A DNA stretch of 64,000 nt from Tardiphaga robiniae (GCF_001618955.1 NZ_LVYV01000034.1:62001-126000), one strand, 5' to 3'; shown: positions 25,801 to 35,537, counted from the stretch's first letter. The notes: a model not told the origin generated them from the sequence alone. A program made the numbers and translations.

Positions 25801-28272
25801 GGCCTGAATGGTCTCGCTGGTATTGACCATGAGATGCGTGAGCGAACGTTCGGCGTCCTCGACATTGGTCTTGATGCCGATCGAGAGTTCTTCGGCGCGG
25901 GCCATGAGCGAGTCGCTGGCCGTGCGGCCGGAGGTTTCGATACGGCCGGCAACGGCCTCAATGCGCGAGCCGAGCAGTTCCTCGAACTGTTCGACGCGGG
26001 TTTCGATCCCGCCGGCAACAATGCCGATACGACCTTCCATGCCGTCGTGGATCGTCTGGAAGCGCGCAGTGATGGTATCCGCGAACTGTGTGCTGCGGCT
26101 GTCGATGGCATCGGTGACGTTGTTGATGCGGCTGTCGATGGCCGTGATCGCCTGCGTCGTGCCTTCGGTGAGCGAGCTCGTGAAGTAGGAAAGGCGGTCG
26201 TCGATCGAGTGGATCGCCTGCACGGCGCCTTCCGTGAGCGCGGTGGTCAGGTGGGTCAGGCGGCCGTCGACCGAGCTGACTGCGAGGTTCGCGCCTTCGG
26301 TCAGGGCGGTGGTCAGATGCGTCAGGCGCGCGTCGACCGACTGGACGGCCTGGTTGGCACCTTCCGAGAGCGTCGATGCGAGGTTTTCAAGACGCGTATC
26401 GATGGTCGCGGTGACCGATTGCGCCCGAGCGTCAAACGTTTCTTCAAGGCTCTTGAGACGTCCATCGACGGTCTCGTCGAACGACTTGATCCTGGTGTCG
26501 AGCGACGCATCGAGATTGACGACGCGGCCTTCGAATTTGGTCTCGAATTCTGCGAGGCGGGTGTCGAGCGACGACGTGATGCCCCCGACATTGGACGCGA
26601 CGCGGGTGTCGAAATTATCGACATAGGTCTTCAGCGTCTCCGAGATGTCCTGCGTGCGCTGACCCAGGCGATCGACGACTTCGCCGCCGAAGGTCTTCAC
26701 GGTGCGGTCGAATTCCGAGATGTGCTTGGTGATGAGCGCCCCAAGCGTGCCGCTGTCGCGCGAGAAGCGCTCGGCCAGCTCGCTGCCCTGTTCCTTCACC
26801 AGTTCGTCGAAGGCGTTCATCTGCAGGCTGATGGTGTCGTGCGCGGTTTCGGTCTGGCTCGCGACCTTGGCCACCAGTGCGTTGACGGTGGCGTCGAGGG
26901 ACTCGCCCGCCTTGTCGCCTGACGTGAGGATCTGGTTGGCCAGGCGGTTGCCGGCATCGTCGATCTTGCTGACGAGGTCGCCGCTGCGCAGCTCGAGTTC
27001 GAGCAGCAAGGAGTCGCTGGAATTCTTAAGCGAGTCGTGGACCTGCTCGGTGCGATCCGACACGCGATCGACAATCGTGGACGAACGCTGTTCGAATTCG
27101 CTGGTGATGCGGTCGATACGCTCGTTGAGCATTTCGTGGACGCGGTCGGCGAGATCGACGAACTCGTCGTGCACGTGGCCGGTCTTGAAGTTGAGGCTCG
27201 TCGTCAGACGCTCGCTGGCGTCGAGCACCGCGCGGGTGGTCTCGGCGCTGGCCTCTTCGAGGCGGTCGAGCAGGTCGCCGCCACGCTCGCCGAGTGCGAG
27301 GATCATGTTGTCGCCGGCGTTGCCGAGCGCACGGGTGATGTGTTCGCCGCGCTCTTCCAGCGCACCGGTGATGCTCTTGGCGACTTCATCGACGCGCGAT
27401 GCGATGGCGTCTGAAATCAGTGCGATGTCGTGGCGGAGATCGATCTGCACGCCTGAAATGGCGGAGCGAACCTGCTCGGCCTGACCGACCAGGTTGTCGC
27501 GCTGATGCGCGATGTCCTGCAGCAGCGCGCGGATACGGACTTCGTTGTCAGAGTAAGCGCGCTCGAGCGCGGAAACTTCGTTGGCGACGAGGGTTTCGAG
27601 TTCGCCGGCACGCGCAATCGCGCGCTCGACGCCGTCGCCCATCGCGGCGACTTCGCGGCGGATCGCCTGGCCGACCGTGACCATCGAGTCGCTGGCAGTG
27701 CTTTCGGGCTCGGAGAAGCGAATCGCGACCTGTGCCATCGACTGGGCGATCAGGCGCATTTCCTGGCCGCGCCAGGCGAGGCTGGCGAGGAAGTAAAACA
27801 GCAAGATCGGGGCGAACAGCAGCGCAGCAAGGCCAGCCAGCGCCAGCGTGCCGCCGGAGCCCTGACCGATCAGGGCCTGCAGCGACGGCAGGAACGCAAC
27901 GGTCAACAGGCCTGCGCCGACGATCCACAAGCCGGCGAACAGGGTGGCGAGCGTATAGACGTTGCGGGCGGGGCGGTTCTTCTGCAGCGCCTGCAGGATC
28001 TGGCCGATGGTTTCGCGGTCATCGTTCGCGGGACGGCGCCCAAAGCGCTGATCGTCCTGAGGCTCGAAGCCCGGGCGATCATTGGTGATGCGTGCGTCGA
28101 AGGCGTTGTCGTCGAGGTCGATGGGGGAAGATGGATTGGCGGGAGCGTTGTCGGCACGGATCGCGGGTTGATCGCGATCGACATGCGCGGGGTCACTGAT
28201 GTTGAGTGCTTCCTGGATGGCAGAGAGCGCGACTTCGGTCGGATCCTTGGCCTTTTTGGTGTTGTTTGCCAT
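22855..28272 (-). CDS. gpr: Giant coiled-coil membrane protein, likely Growth Pole Ring (GPR) homologue
   Basis: 1805 residues. The N-terminal 100 are polar and acidic, and are followed by two transmembrane helices (about 104-128 and 142-167). Residues about 200-1600 are almost wholly helical coiled coil. Within this, residues about 602-733 hold six 22-residue repeats (pattern VDxRLxxLxxxLxEGxxxAxxS), and about 826-1168 hold eight 44-residue repeats (ARxAQSTLVxASxxA..), twice the 22-residue unit, as in apolipoprotein A1/A4/E-like domains. A Pro/Arg-rich linker leads to a conserved-looking globular C-terminus (last about 100 residues). This matches Agrobacterium GPR, an apolipoprotein-like protein that forms a ring at the growing pole in Hyphomicrobiales; TipN-like scaffolds are an alternative. 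The start MANNTKKAKDPTEVAL is preferred over upstream frame extension. Confidence 0.75.
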   Translation of the reverse strand: MANNTKKAKDPTEVALSAIQEALNISDPAHVDRDQPAIRADNAPANPSSPIDLDDNAFDARITNDRPGFEPQDDQRFGRRPANDDRETIGQILQALQKNRPARNVYTLATLFAGLWIVGAGLLTVAFLPSLQALIGQGSGGTLALAGLAALLFAPILLFYFLASLAWRGQEMRLIAQSMAQVAIRFSEPESTASDSMVTVGQAIRREVAAMGDGVERAIARAGELETLVANEVSALERAYSDNEVRIRALLQDIAHQRDNLVGQAEQVRSAISGVQIDLRHDIALISDAIASRVDEVAKSITGALEERGEHITRALGNAGDNMILALGERGGDLLDRLEEASAETTRAVLDASERLTTSLNFKTGHVHDEFVDLADRVHEMLNERIDRITSEFEQRSSTIVDRVSDRTEQVHDSLKNSSDSLLLELELRSGDLVSKIDDAGNRLANQILTSGDKAGESLDATVNALVAKVASQTETAHDTISLQMNAFDELVKEQGSELAERFSRDSGTLGALITKHISEFDRTVKTFGGEVVDRLGQRTQDISETLKTYVDNFDTRVASNVGGITSSLDTRLAEFETKFEGRVVNLDASLDTRIKSFDETVDGRLKSLEETFDARAQSVTATIDTRLENLASTLSEGANQAVQSVDARLTHLTTALTEGANLAVSSVDGRLTHLTTALTEGAVQAIHSIDDRLSYFTSSLTEGTTQAITAIDSRINNVTDAIDSRSTQFADTITARFQTIHDGMEGRIGIVAGGIETRVEQFEELLGSRIEAVAGRIETSGRTASDSLMARAEELSIGIKTNVEDAERSLTHLMVNTSETIQAGARAAQESLVSVSTDVGAQLKLTASDIESSLTAVGTTAATAIVNSARDAQATLVNASSEASLQVKSLSADVERTLTAAGSATAASMLSGARDAQSTLVATSSEVASQIQSLSADIERTLTAAGTATADSVLSGARAAQSTLVAASTDASQQVRTLAADVERTLIAAGTASADSILASTRNVQSSLIDASTEASNHARNLAADMERSLTTAGTATAESIVAGAREAQSTLVNASSDAANHVKSLSIDVQRTLTAVGADTAAAILSSAREVQTSLATSSADAASQIKVISADIERSLSNVTANTTDNIQTSAQNAHNSLVAASNEITTKIKTTSSEIERSVFAASGSFGTTMTGKTDEIVTYVQQQTDRLSQMVDAKRGSLVDALGAKANQLTVDIDRVTADALKAIESRGQTFSQTMVTNSTDVARAITTAGELATGAVNKSLKDLEQSSRTAIEQSRQVSITAVTEMQETSKILRTDTVALFERLREGNILLQEVLTGAHDNLNSLERALVTRVADFVSTMNDVTSRNGLATQTLEEQLTVFTSKTSKALEDLGSLSGQFETHGHALVDAAALVEQSNRTTMSSVGERKAALESLVTTIDLRTTDLDQRLTRFTGLLDESLAAAEERARDIARVVAETAGQGSAAISRQFEAVRTAAEEERRATTQAMSEIYQQGTQEADAMFKQSADKFSSMVASMKQMAAEMHNELESTRTELRRGVLDMPQEAAESTAQMRKVIVDQIEALAELNRIVARHGRGLDVVSTSRTTSVQRDEEPAMAIASSRSEARHEAPRPAPRREEPPARSASSSLPMPDIGGPAPRRTEAPSVAPANSDQGRDGWLSDLLGRADHVEEDRTPPRRAPAPQQPAASANPLESLSLDIGRLMDRTLAAEMWDRYQRGESKAFSKRLYTPAGQKAFDEVARKYRSDRNFKGTVDRYITEFERLLDEVARDERGPAALRSHLTSETGLVYTLLAHAAGRLG
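24769..25797 (-). repeat. Eight tandem 132-bp (44-codon) coding repeats
   Basis: Within the giant coiled-coil gene, eight successive units begin ARAAQ, ARDAQ, ARDAQ, ARAAQ, TRNVQ, AREAQ, AREVQ and AQNAH, and most share S.D.ERTLTAAG near residue 30 of the unit. Divergence is moderate, so these are old repeats kept for structure rather than a recent expansion; the last unit is shortened and grades into non-repeat helix. Confidence 0.85.
26100..26467 (-). repeat. Six tandem 66-bp (22-codon) coding repeats
   Basis: Units start with V/I-D-x-R (VDGRLKSL, IDTRLENL, VDARLTHL, VDGRLTHL, IDDRLSYF, IDSRINNV). Two adjacent units share LTHLTTALTEGA exactly. The unit is half the 44-codon repeat at 24769-25797. 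Confidence 0.8.
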
Positions 28273-28668
28273 GCTCGTTCCACGCCCCCTGATTACGCAA
28301 CTGACACAGAAGTCCCCACGATTCGTTCCCGCCTGCAGCATAACGACTGGCCATGTGCACCCCGCGGGACGAATTTCGGACTGCCGGTCGCTCGGCTTGT
28401 CCGCTACTTCCGCAAACATCCTATTGGCTTGGTCGCGCGAATGAAATGGTTCTGGTTAAGACATTCTTAATGATAGTTAACGGCTTGCCGCGGTAACTTC
28501 TTGTGGTACCTCAAATAAACGGAATGGCCCCTCAATCGTGGCGAGTTTGCGTCAAAACTGCGTCAACCCGGCGGATTGTACCTAGAACGTTCCGTTAACC
28601 AATTCCGTGTTTGGCTGCAAAAAATCGCAGCCGGATCGTTCGGTTGGCGGGAATTTGGGCCATCATCA
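28273..28668. other. Divergent promoter region between the GPR-like and Hpt genes
   Basis: 396 bp without a supported gene. It is AT-richer than its surroundings at 28440-28620 (for example TTAATGATAGTTAACGG), as expected for promoters serving both directions. No known sigma-factor box can be assigned with confidence. Confidence 0.4.
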
Positions 28669-29046
28669 ATGCCGCTTCATCTCGAACGGGTTCAATGGAT
28701 GCCGTCACCGCCGCTGGTTCCCGATGACGGACCGATCGATTTCCCCCACCTTCAACGTATGACTATGGGCGATAGCAGCCTGGAACGTGAAGTTCTGGCG
28801 ATGTTCGCGGCCCAGTCGAGCGAGTTGATCGAGAAGATCGTCAAAATGCCGGCGGATGTGGCTGAGCTCACGCACAAGCTGAAGGGCTCCGCGCAGGCGG
28901 TCGGCGCGTTCCGCATCACGGAAGCCGCCGAGTGGCTGGAAAGTGCGCTGCGCGACAACATCGATACCGCTGAGGCCCTGATGACGCTCACCGACGCCGT
29001 TCTCGAGGCGCGGGCGGAGATCGACGTCCTTCTGAAGCGGTCCTGA
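28669..29046 (+). CDS. Histidine phosphotransfer (Hpt) domain protein
   Basis: About 125 residues ending in LLKRS. A four-helix Hpt domain covers residues 30-120, with the phospho-accepting histidine in LTHKLKGSAQAVGA. It relays phosphate between histidine kinase receiver domains and a response regulator; partners are not in the window. The start is uncertain: 28669 (MPLHLERVQW) and 28699 (MPSPPLVPDD) both fit. An alphaproteobacterial ChpT-type role is not supported because there is no catalytic-like second domain. Confidence 0.8.
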   Translation: MPLHLERVQWMPSPPLVPDDGPIDFPHLQRMTMGDSSLEREVLAMFAAQSSELIEKIVKMPADVAELTHKLKGSAQAVGAFRITEAAEWLESALRDNIDTAEALMTLTDAVLEARAEIDVLLKRS

Positions 29047-29103
29047 TCCCCAAGGGATCAGCTTTGATCCCCGAGGGATCGTTTTTGATCCCCCAAAAGG
29101 GGG
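29044..29103. repeat. Three tandem GATCCC/GGGATC-type palindromes
   Basis: TGATCCCCAAGGGATCA (overlapping the Hpt stop codon), GATCCCCGAGGGATC, and CCCCCAAAAGGGGG lie one after another, each with a 3-4 base loop. The middle one is followed by GTTTTT and is a plausible terminator for the Hpt gene. The closely repeated units are unusual. Confidence 0.75.
29066..29086 (+). terminator. Probable terminator of the Hpt gene
   Basis: Stem GATCCC/GGGATC, loop CGA, then GTTTTT. A short stem but with a good T run, inside the palindrome cluster. Confidence 0.55.
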
Positions 29104-29212
29104 CATGCTTGGCCTGCTTTTCCAGATGACGGTTTTGCTGCGGAGCGCTGGCGCGATCCGGATCGACCCGTTATAGGACAGCCGGTATCTTCCTTTCGGC
29201 AGCGCGAGCATC

Positions 29213-29533
29213 ATGGCCAAGATAAACTTTGTCGATCACTCCGGTGAGACCCGCAGCATTGACGCCGAGACCGGCTCCACGGTGATGGAGGCGGCCATTC
29301 GAAATGCCATTCCGGGTATCGAAGCCGAATGTGGCGGCGCCTGCGCCTGTGCCACCTGCCACGTCTATGTCGATGAAGCCTGGCAGGAGCGCGTCGGTGC
29401 GCCGACGCCGATGGAAGAGGACATGCTGGACTTCGGTTACGACATCAAGCCGAACTCCCGGCTGTCGTGCCAGATCAAGATCACCGATGCGCTCGATGGC
29501 CTTGTTGTGATCACGCCGGAACGCCAGGCCTGA
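29213..29533 (+). CDS. 2Fe-2S ferredoxin, adrenodoxin/FdVI type
   Basis: 106 residues starting [19 protein letters not shown]. The cluster ligands are in CGGACACATC (three Cys in the C-x5-C-x2-C arrangement) and the fourth is in RLSCQIK. This matches vertebrate-type ferredoxins such as Rhodobacter FdVI and Caulobacter FdxB, which pass electrons to P450s or to Fe-S assembly. A ferredoxin-NADP reductase gene lies 0.7 kb downstream on the same strand and is the natural redox partner. Confidence 0.95.
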   Translation: MAKINFVDHSGETRSIDAETGSTVMEAAIRNAIPGIEAECGGACACATCHVYVDEAWQERVGAPTPMEEDMLDFGYDIKPNSRLSCQIKITDALDGLVVITPERQA

Positions 29534-29552
29534 GCGTCCCCAGACTTGTTAT

Positions 29553-30023
29553 TTACTGCGCGTTCAAACCGCGCAGCATCCATGGCTGAAACCGGTCGAC
29601 AACGTCGGGCGGGATCGGCGTTGGTTGACGGTTGGTGAGGCCAACCATCACGGTCGTTGCGATCGCCGAGGCCATGCACTTGCCTTCCGAGAACACCACC
29701 TGCGAATAGGTTACCGAGGTCCGGCCGATCTTGGTGACGCCGAGCCCGAGTTCGATCTTGCCTGGCCAGTGCAATTCGGCGCGAAAGTGAATATCGAGCC
29801 GCGCTAACACCCAGCTTTGGCCAGGCGCGATCAGCCCGCAGGCCGGGTCCCGCATCAGCAACACGCGGCTGGTCTCGAAATAGCTGGAATAGACCGCGTT
29901 GTTGACGTGGTTGTTCGGATCGAGATCCGCAAAGCGCACATTGTCCGACAGGCGATAGGGATAGTCGTCGAGGACGGGCGCCGGGGCGCGGGCAGGGGCG
30001 TTCACGAAATTGATCTCCAGCAA
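29553..30023 (-). CDS. Acyl-CoA thioesterase, hot-dog fold (4HBT-like)
   Basis: 156 residues with the 4-hydroxybenzoyl-CoA thioesterase/FadM-like motif VRFADLDPNNHVNNAVYSSY near residue 30. The catalytic Asp is in DLDP and the HVNN turn follows. It hydrolyses acyl-CoA thioesters; chain length is not deducible. It lies between ferredoxin and its reductase on the opposite strand, so the pair is not a simple operon. Confidence 0.9.
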   Translation of the reverse strand: MLEINFVNAPARAPAPVLDDYPYRLSDNVRFADLDPNNHVNNAVYSSYFETSRVLLMRDPACGLIAPGQSWVLARLDIHFRAELHWPGKIELGLGVTKIGRTSVTYSQVVFSEGKCMASAIATTVMVGLTNRQPTPIPPDVVDRFQPWMLRGLNAQ

Positions 30024-30148
30024 TGCTTGGCAGGTTTGCGCCTGTTACAGCGCAGTTGCACAGCCCAGGCAAGGGCGGGGCACGTGCTGATTTCAGGCCG
30101 AGCCGCTGTGGCTTTCCCCGTGTGGCGCCGCTAGGCTGGACGCAATAG

Positions 30149-31234
<1,086 letters not shown>

Positions 31235-31496
31235 CTTCGGCTAGTTGTTGGAATCATCTTGTATGACGGAGATGCAAAGGCGGTTCGGATCGCCGGTAAC
31301 CGCGTCGGGTTCGGTGGGCAGCTTGTGGCAAAGCTATGGCCGCCGACACAATCGGACATCCAGCGCGCGATCGGCAATCTTGCAAAAGCCATCAACCGCA
31401 GTCACTCTCTCGTCGCGGAAGATTGATAGTCAATGCAATCGCATCGAGTGTGGATGCTCGGCGGGTGCATGGACGACGAACTGCACGGGGAAGACG

Positions 31497-32132
31497 ATGG
31501 CACAATTCCGATCCCGACGTCTGGCGCTCACAGTCGCTTCAGGTCTGGCCGCGTGCGCGATGTTGGCCGGCCCTCTCCACGCAGCTGAGCCGACTGCTGC
31601 CGGGCTTTGGCAGAAGGTTGAGAATAACAAGCCTGTCGTCTGGGTTCTGGTGGTTGACCATGGCGGCGGCGTATTCGAAGGTGCGATCGCCAAGACGTTT
31701 CCGAGCCCCGATGACAAGCCGGGCGACGACTTCTGCGGCAAGTGCGTCGATGACCGGAAGGGCCAGCCAGTGCTGGGTATCTCCTTCATCCGCAACATGC
31801 AGCAGCAGGGACTGAAATACGAGAACGGCAACATTCTCGATCCGCGCGATGGCAAGGTCTACAAGGCCAAGATGAGCGTCAGCGCCGATGGTCGGGCGCT
31901 CACCGTGCGCGGCTATTGGGGCATTGCGCTGCTCGGCAAGGACGAGACCTGGTACCGTCTGCCCGATACCGAAATGGCCTCGCTTGATCCGACGGTGATC
32001 GCGAAATATGTGCCGACGCTCGCTGCAGCTGTCGTCAAGCCGCCAACCGTCGGTAATGCCGCCGCGAAGGCCCCCGTCGCGCCGATGAAGAAGGCCAGCA
32101 ACGTGACCCCGGGTAGCAACGTCGCGCGCTGA
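31497..32132 (+). CDS. Secreted DUF2147 protein
   Basis: 211 residues with a signal peptide ([20 protein letters not shown], probable cleavage after LHAAE). The DUF2147 pattern follows: AGLWQKV near the start, a Cys pair [17 protein letters not shown], then [15 protein letters not shown] and [22 protein letters not shown] Lys/Ala-rich C-terminal tail follows. The fold resembles small lipocalin-like barrels; function is unknown. Start chosen for the GGGGAAG ribosome site and the signal peptide. Confidence 0.88.
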   Translation: MAQFRSRRLALTVASGLAACAMLAGPLHAAEPTAAGLWQKVENNKPVVWVLVVDHGGGVFEGAIAKTFPSPDDKPGDDFCGKCVDDRKGQPVLGISFIRNMQQQGLKYENGNILDPRDGKVYKAKMSVSADGRALTVRGYWGIALLGKDETWYRLPDTEMASLDPTVIAKYVPTLAAAVVKPPTVGNAAAKAPVAPMKKASNVTPGSNVAR

Positions 32133-32189
32133 TCGTCGCCAACTTGCTTGTGGCTCCCCCACAAGCGAAGACTGTCCAACACCCCACAT

Positions 32190-32222
32190 TCTGGAAGCCG
32201 ACGCCATGGCGCGTCGGCCATT
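32190..32222 (+). terminator. Possible terminator hairpin after the DUF2147 gene
   Basis: Stem GCCGACGC/GCGTCGGC around CATGGC, followed by CATTT. A second hairpin (GCTTGTGG/CCACAAGC) lies 35 bp upstream. T runs are weak, so termination is uncertain. Confidence 0.35.
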
Positions 32223-32399
32223 TCGGTGCCAATTCAATCGTGGCGCGCCAGCTTCCAACGTTGCTTATCGGCTCTCTCCGGACGTCATTCATTTGAATAC
32301 CGGATCATAGAAATATGATTCCACGTCTGTTCTTCGCGGTCCGTCGATCGATATCGTGCATCGATTCAATGACAATGGCTGCTGAAGGAGCCCATCACG

Positions 32400-32969
32400 A
32401 TGATCGTTGCGCATTACGAGCATCGCTTGCCCGCCGACTATGATCTCGGCTTGATCCGCTCACGCGCAAGGGAGCGCGGTCCGCTCTGGGATGCAAAGCC
32501 GGAGCTTTACTTCAAGGGATTTCTCTTGCGAGAGAGCGGGCACTTCGGGGCAACGACGTCGAGCTATTCCTCGCTTTATCTATGGCGGCACGACGAGGCG
32601 TTTCGCGATTTTCTCGTGAACGGCGGATACAAGATCGTTGTCGATATGTTCGGTCGGGCGCGGATCGAAACACGCGTTGCCCTCGATGCCCGGAAGGGGG
32701 CTGGACGGGAGGCCCGCTTTGCCTATCGGCAGGACGTCGCCATTCCGCCCGATGCCGATCTCGCAGCGGCAATGACAGGCGAGATCGAGCGCAACGCGGA
32801 TCTCTCGGCACGCGCCGGAATCGTTGCGGCCGTCATCGGACTGGATGCCGAGACGTGGGTCTTCACCCGCGTTCTGCTCTCGGAGAATGAATGCACCGAT
32901 GCTGGTGCTTGCTATCAGATCCTGCATCTGGCGCAGCCGCTGCTGGATCGCCTTCCATACGCTACCTAG
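32400..32969 (+). CDS. DUF4865 family protein (putative monooxygenase)
   Basis: 189 residues, MIVAHYEHRLPADYDLGLIR, matching the small DUF4865 family, which has the feel of a dimeric alpha/beta barrel monooxygenase domain. The conserved blocks PLWDAKPELYFKGFLL and YSSLYLWRHDEAFRDFL are present. It is adjacent to a LysR regulator and a 14-TM MFS pump, an arrangement I recall as recurrent for this family. No catalytic residues can be named. Its end overlaps the LysR stop by 4 bp. Confidence 0.85.
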   Translation: MIVAHYEHRLPADYDLGLIRSRARERGPLWDAKPELYFKGFLLRESGHFGATTSSYSSLYLWRHDEAFRDFLVNGGYKIVVDMFGRARIETRVALDARKGAGREARFAYRQDVAIPPDADLAAAMTGEIERNADLSARAGIVAAVIGLDAETWVFTRVLLSENECTDAGACYQILHLAQPLLDRLPYAT

Positions 32970-33823
32970 CTCGTATGCGCGCGGTGTTCGCGGAACGCAG
33001 CCGCGAGGGTTCGCAGCGCTTGGCGAGACTGCATATCCGACAGTGTCGAGAGAAGTACGATTTCCGATGACGCCAGCGGTGGCAGGCCAAATTTCTGGCT
33101 GACTTCGATGGTGCCGGCCGGTGCAAGCCGGCAGGAGAAGACCGCGGTGGCAAGGCCCGCCGAGACAGCGTCCGACACGACTGAAGAGCCGCCACCGAGA
33201 AACACCTCCGTCCATGCGATGCCGGCCGCGTCCAGCGCATGAATGGCAACGTCGTGCACGCCACATACTGGCGTTAGCGCCGCCAGTCGCAATGCCTCGC
33301 CCGGCCGGTGCACAAAGCCTGGTGCTGCGAACCAGCCGAAATGCTCGGGCGCAAGCACTTCGCCGTCGCGTCGGTCATCCTCACGCCGGACGATGGCCGC
33401 ATCGATTTCGCCGCGGTCGAATGCGTCCAGCAAATTGCGTGAATTATCGAGGCGAACCTCGATCGTGAGCGTGGGGTCATGCGCATTCAGGCGAGCCAGC
33501 AGCGTCGGAACCTCCGGCCCGGCCACATGGGCCGCAATGCCGAGTGCGAAACGGCGACGGGTCGCAGACAAAGCTGCGACAGCGCGATCATGCGCGGCCA
33601 GGAAGTCGCGGGCTGAATCGACGAATAGCGCGCCTTGCGCCGAGAGGCGCACCATTCGCGGGGTTCGTTCGATCAATTTATGGCCGAGGCGGTCTTCCAG
33701 CCGCTTCAGCTTCACGCTGATCGCGCCCTGGGTCGTGCCGAGCGCTTCCGCCGCACGCGTGAAGCTCTGAAGATTGGCGATGGTCACGAATGCCTGCACG
33801 GCATCCACGTCCAGGGCGCTCAT
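32966..33823 (-). CDS. LysR family transcriptional regulator
   Basis: 285 residues. N-terminal helix-turn-helix: AVQAFVTIANLQSFTRAAEA then GTTQGAISVKLKRLEDRLGH, followed by a periplasmic-binding-like effector domain. Divergent from the MFS gene (159 bp gap) and convergent on the DUF4865 gene. By position it probably controls both, responding to an unknown small molecule. Confidence 0.94.
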   Translation of the reverse strand: MSALDVDAVQAFVTIANLQSFTRAAEALGTTQGAISVKLKRLEDRLGHKLIERTPRMVRLSAQGALFVDSARDFLAAHDRAVAALSATRRRFALGIAAHVAGPEVPTLLARLNAHDPTLTIEVRLDNSRNLLDAFDRGEIDAAIVRREDDRRDGEVLAPEHFGWFAAPGFVHRPGEALRLAALTPVCGVHDVAIHALDAAGIAWTEVFLGGGSSVVSDAVSAGLATAVFSCRLAPAGTIEVSQKFGLPPLASSEIVLLSTLSDMQSRQALRTLAAAFREHRAHTS

Positions 33824-33981
33824 TTGAATTATCCAGATTTGTTGTCTCTGAAATACTCAATCATCCAATTCTGAAATTGTCAACCTCTGCCTATGTTGCG
33901 TTCATCACAACGGAGACCGGGTGGACCTCATCCTCTGTCGTCGGGCTTCACTGTGGCGCGTTATTATCCCGAAAGGCTCCC

Positions 33982-35526
33982 ATGCTCTCCGAATCGACAC
34001 GACAAAGCACATTGGCTTTGGCGGCTGCCTGTCTCACCTCCCTGATGTTCGGTCTGGAGATTTCCAGCATTCCCGCGGTCCTGCCGACGCTGGAGCGAGT
34101 GCTTCATGCCGATTTCAAACAGCTCCAATGGGTCATGAATGCGTATACGATCGCGGTGACGACGGTGCTGATGGCAACCGGCACGCTCGCGGATCGCTAT
34201 GGGCGCAAGCGCATCTATCTGATTTCGATCGTCGCGTTTGCCGCTGCATCCCTGCTTTGCGGCCTGACCGAAAATATAATGGTGCTGATCGTTGCCAGAT
34301 TTCTCCAGGGCATCAGCGGCGGGGCGATGCTGATCTGCCAGGTCGCGGTGCTATCCCATCAATTTCCGGAAGGGCGGCAACGCGCCGTTGCATTCGGCTG
34401 GTGGGGGATCATCTTTGGCATCGGTCTGGGCTTCGGCCCGATCATCGGTGGTGCGATCGTGGCTTTGTCGAGCTGGGAATGGGCCTTCCTCATCCATGTC
34501 CCGCTTGCCGTGATCGCCCTGATCCTCGCCGGGAGCGGAGTTCGCGAGTCGCGCGATCCGGGGGCCAGCAGCCTCGATCTTGCAGGGATCATCACGCTCT
34601 CGCTTGCGGTCTTCTGCCTCGCATTCTTCATTACGCAAGGTCCGGATATTGGCTTCGACAGCTGGACGGCGTTTGCGATCGTCGGCGTGTTCGCTGCAAG
34701 CCTGATCGGCTTTATCGTCGCCGAGCATCTCAGCCCGAGGCCGATGTTCGACTTCACCGTCTTCCGGATCCGTAATTTTGCCGGCGCGCTGGTCGGCTCG
34801 ATGGCCATGAACTTCAGCTTCTGGCCGTTCATGATCTATCTGCCGATCTATTTCCAGGCAGGGTTGGGTTATGGCAGCGTCGGCGCCGGACTGTCGCTTC
34901 TGGCCTATACGTTGCCGACGCTGGTCGTGCCGCCGGTGGCCGAACGCCTCGTGCTACGTTTCCATCCGGGTCTGGTCATCCCGCTCGGCCTGTTCACGAT
35001 CGGAACAGGGTTCTTCGCCATGAAGATCGGTAGCTCGGTCGCGCATGCGAGCTGGCTGACGATGCTGCCGGGATGCGTCCTTGCCGGCATCGGATTGGGT
35101 TTGACCAATACGCCTGTGACCAACACGACGACCGGATCGGTGCCGCAGGAACGCGCGGGCATGGCGTCAGGTATCGATATGAGTGCCCGCATGATTGCGC
35201 TTGCCATCAATATCGCGCTCATGGGCCTCATTCTCGTCGAGGGGGTGCGCGCGTCTTTGAAGTTCGCGCTGCCGAGCGGTACCAGTGTTGAGCTATTACG
35301 CTCGCTGGCAGAAAGCGTCGCCGCCGGCACGGCGCTCGCGTCTGAATACAATCTCGGCGGAGCCGCCATTCAAGACGCCCTGACCCAAGGATTCGGCTGG
35401 GTCCTGCTTTATGGCGGAATGAGCGTGTGGATTCTCGCGGGCATCAGCTTTGTTGTCTTCGGCCATGGACTGCCGAGACGCGCGCGCCATGGTCAAAGCT
35501 GTGTCGAAGGCGACGGTAGGGCGTAG
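33982..35526 (+). CDS. MFS drug transporter, DHA2/EmrB-QacA type (14 TM)
   Basis: 514 residues with about 14 hydrophobic segments. The motif A loop GTLADRYGRKRIYL after TM2 and motif C-like GLGFGPIIGGAIV in TM5 are those of proton-coupled drug antiporters. Start at MLSESTRQSTLAL with GAAAGG upstream; an in-frame upstream extension is rejected as non-membrane sequence. Likely exports a toxic compound under the divergent LysR gene. Confidence 0.92.
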   Translation: MLSESTRQSTLALAAACLTSLMFGLEISSIPAVLPTLERVLHADFKQLQWVMNAYTIAVTTVLMATGTLADRYGRKRIYLISIVAFAAASLLCGLTENIMVLIVARFLQGISGGAMLICQVAVLSHQFPEGRQRAVAFGWWGIIFGIGLGFGPIIGGAIVALSSWEWAFLIHVPLAVIALILAGSGVRESRDPGASSLDLAGIITLSLAVFCLAFFITQGPDIGFDSWTAFAIVGVFAASLIGFIVAEHLSPRPMFDFTVFRIRNFAGALVGSMAMNFSFWPFMIYLPIYFQAGLGYGSVGAGLSLLAYTLPTLVVPPVAERLVLRFHPGLVIPLGLFTIGTGFFAMKIGSSVAHASWLTMLPGCVLAGIGLGLTNTPVTNTTTGSVPQERAGMASGIDMSARMIALAINIALMGLILVEGVRASLKFALPSGTSVELLRSLAESVAAGTALASEYNLGGAAIQDALTQGFGWVLLYGGMSVWILAGISFVVFGHGLPRRARHGQSCVEGDGRA

Positions 35527-35537
35527 TCCGGACCGAC

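Noticed and set aside
31245-31496. N-terminal extension of the DUF2147 gene by 84 codons
   Set aside because: Would bury the signal peptide; sequence composition is unlike the protein and a good ribosome site precedes the inner ATG.
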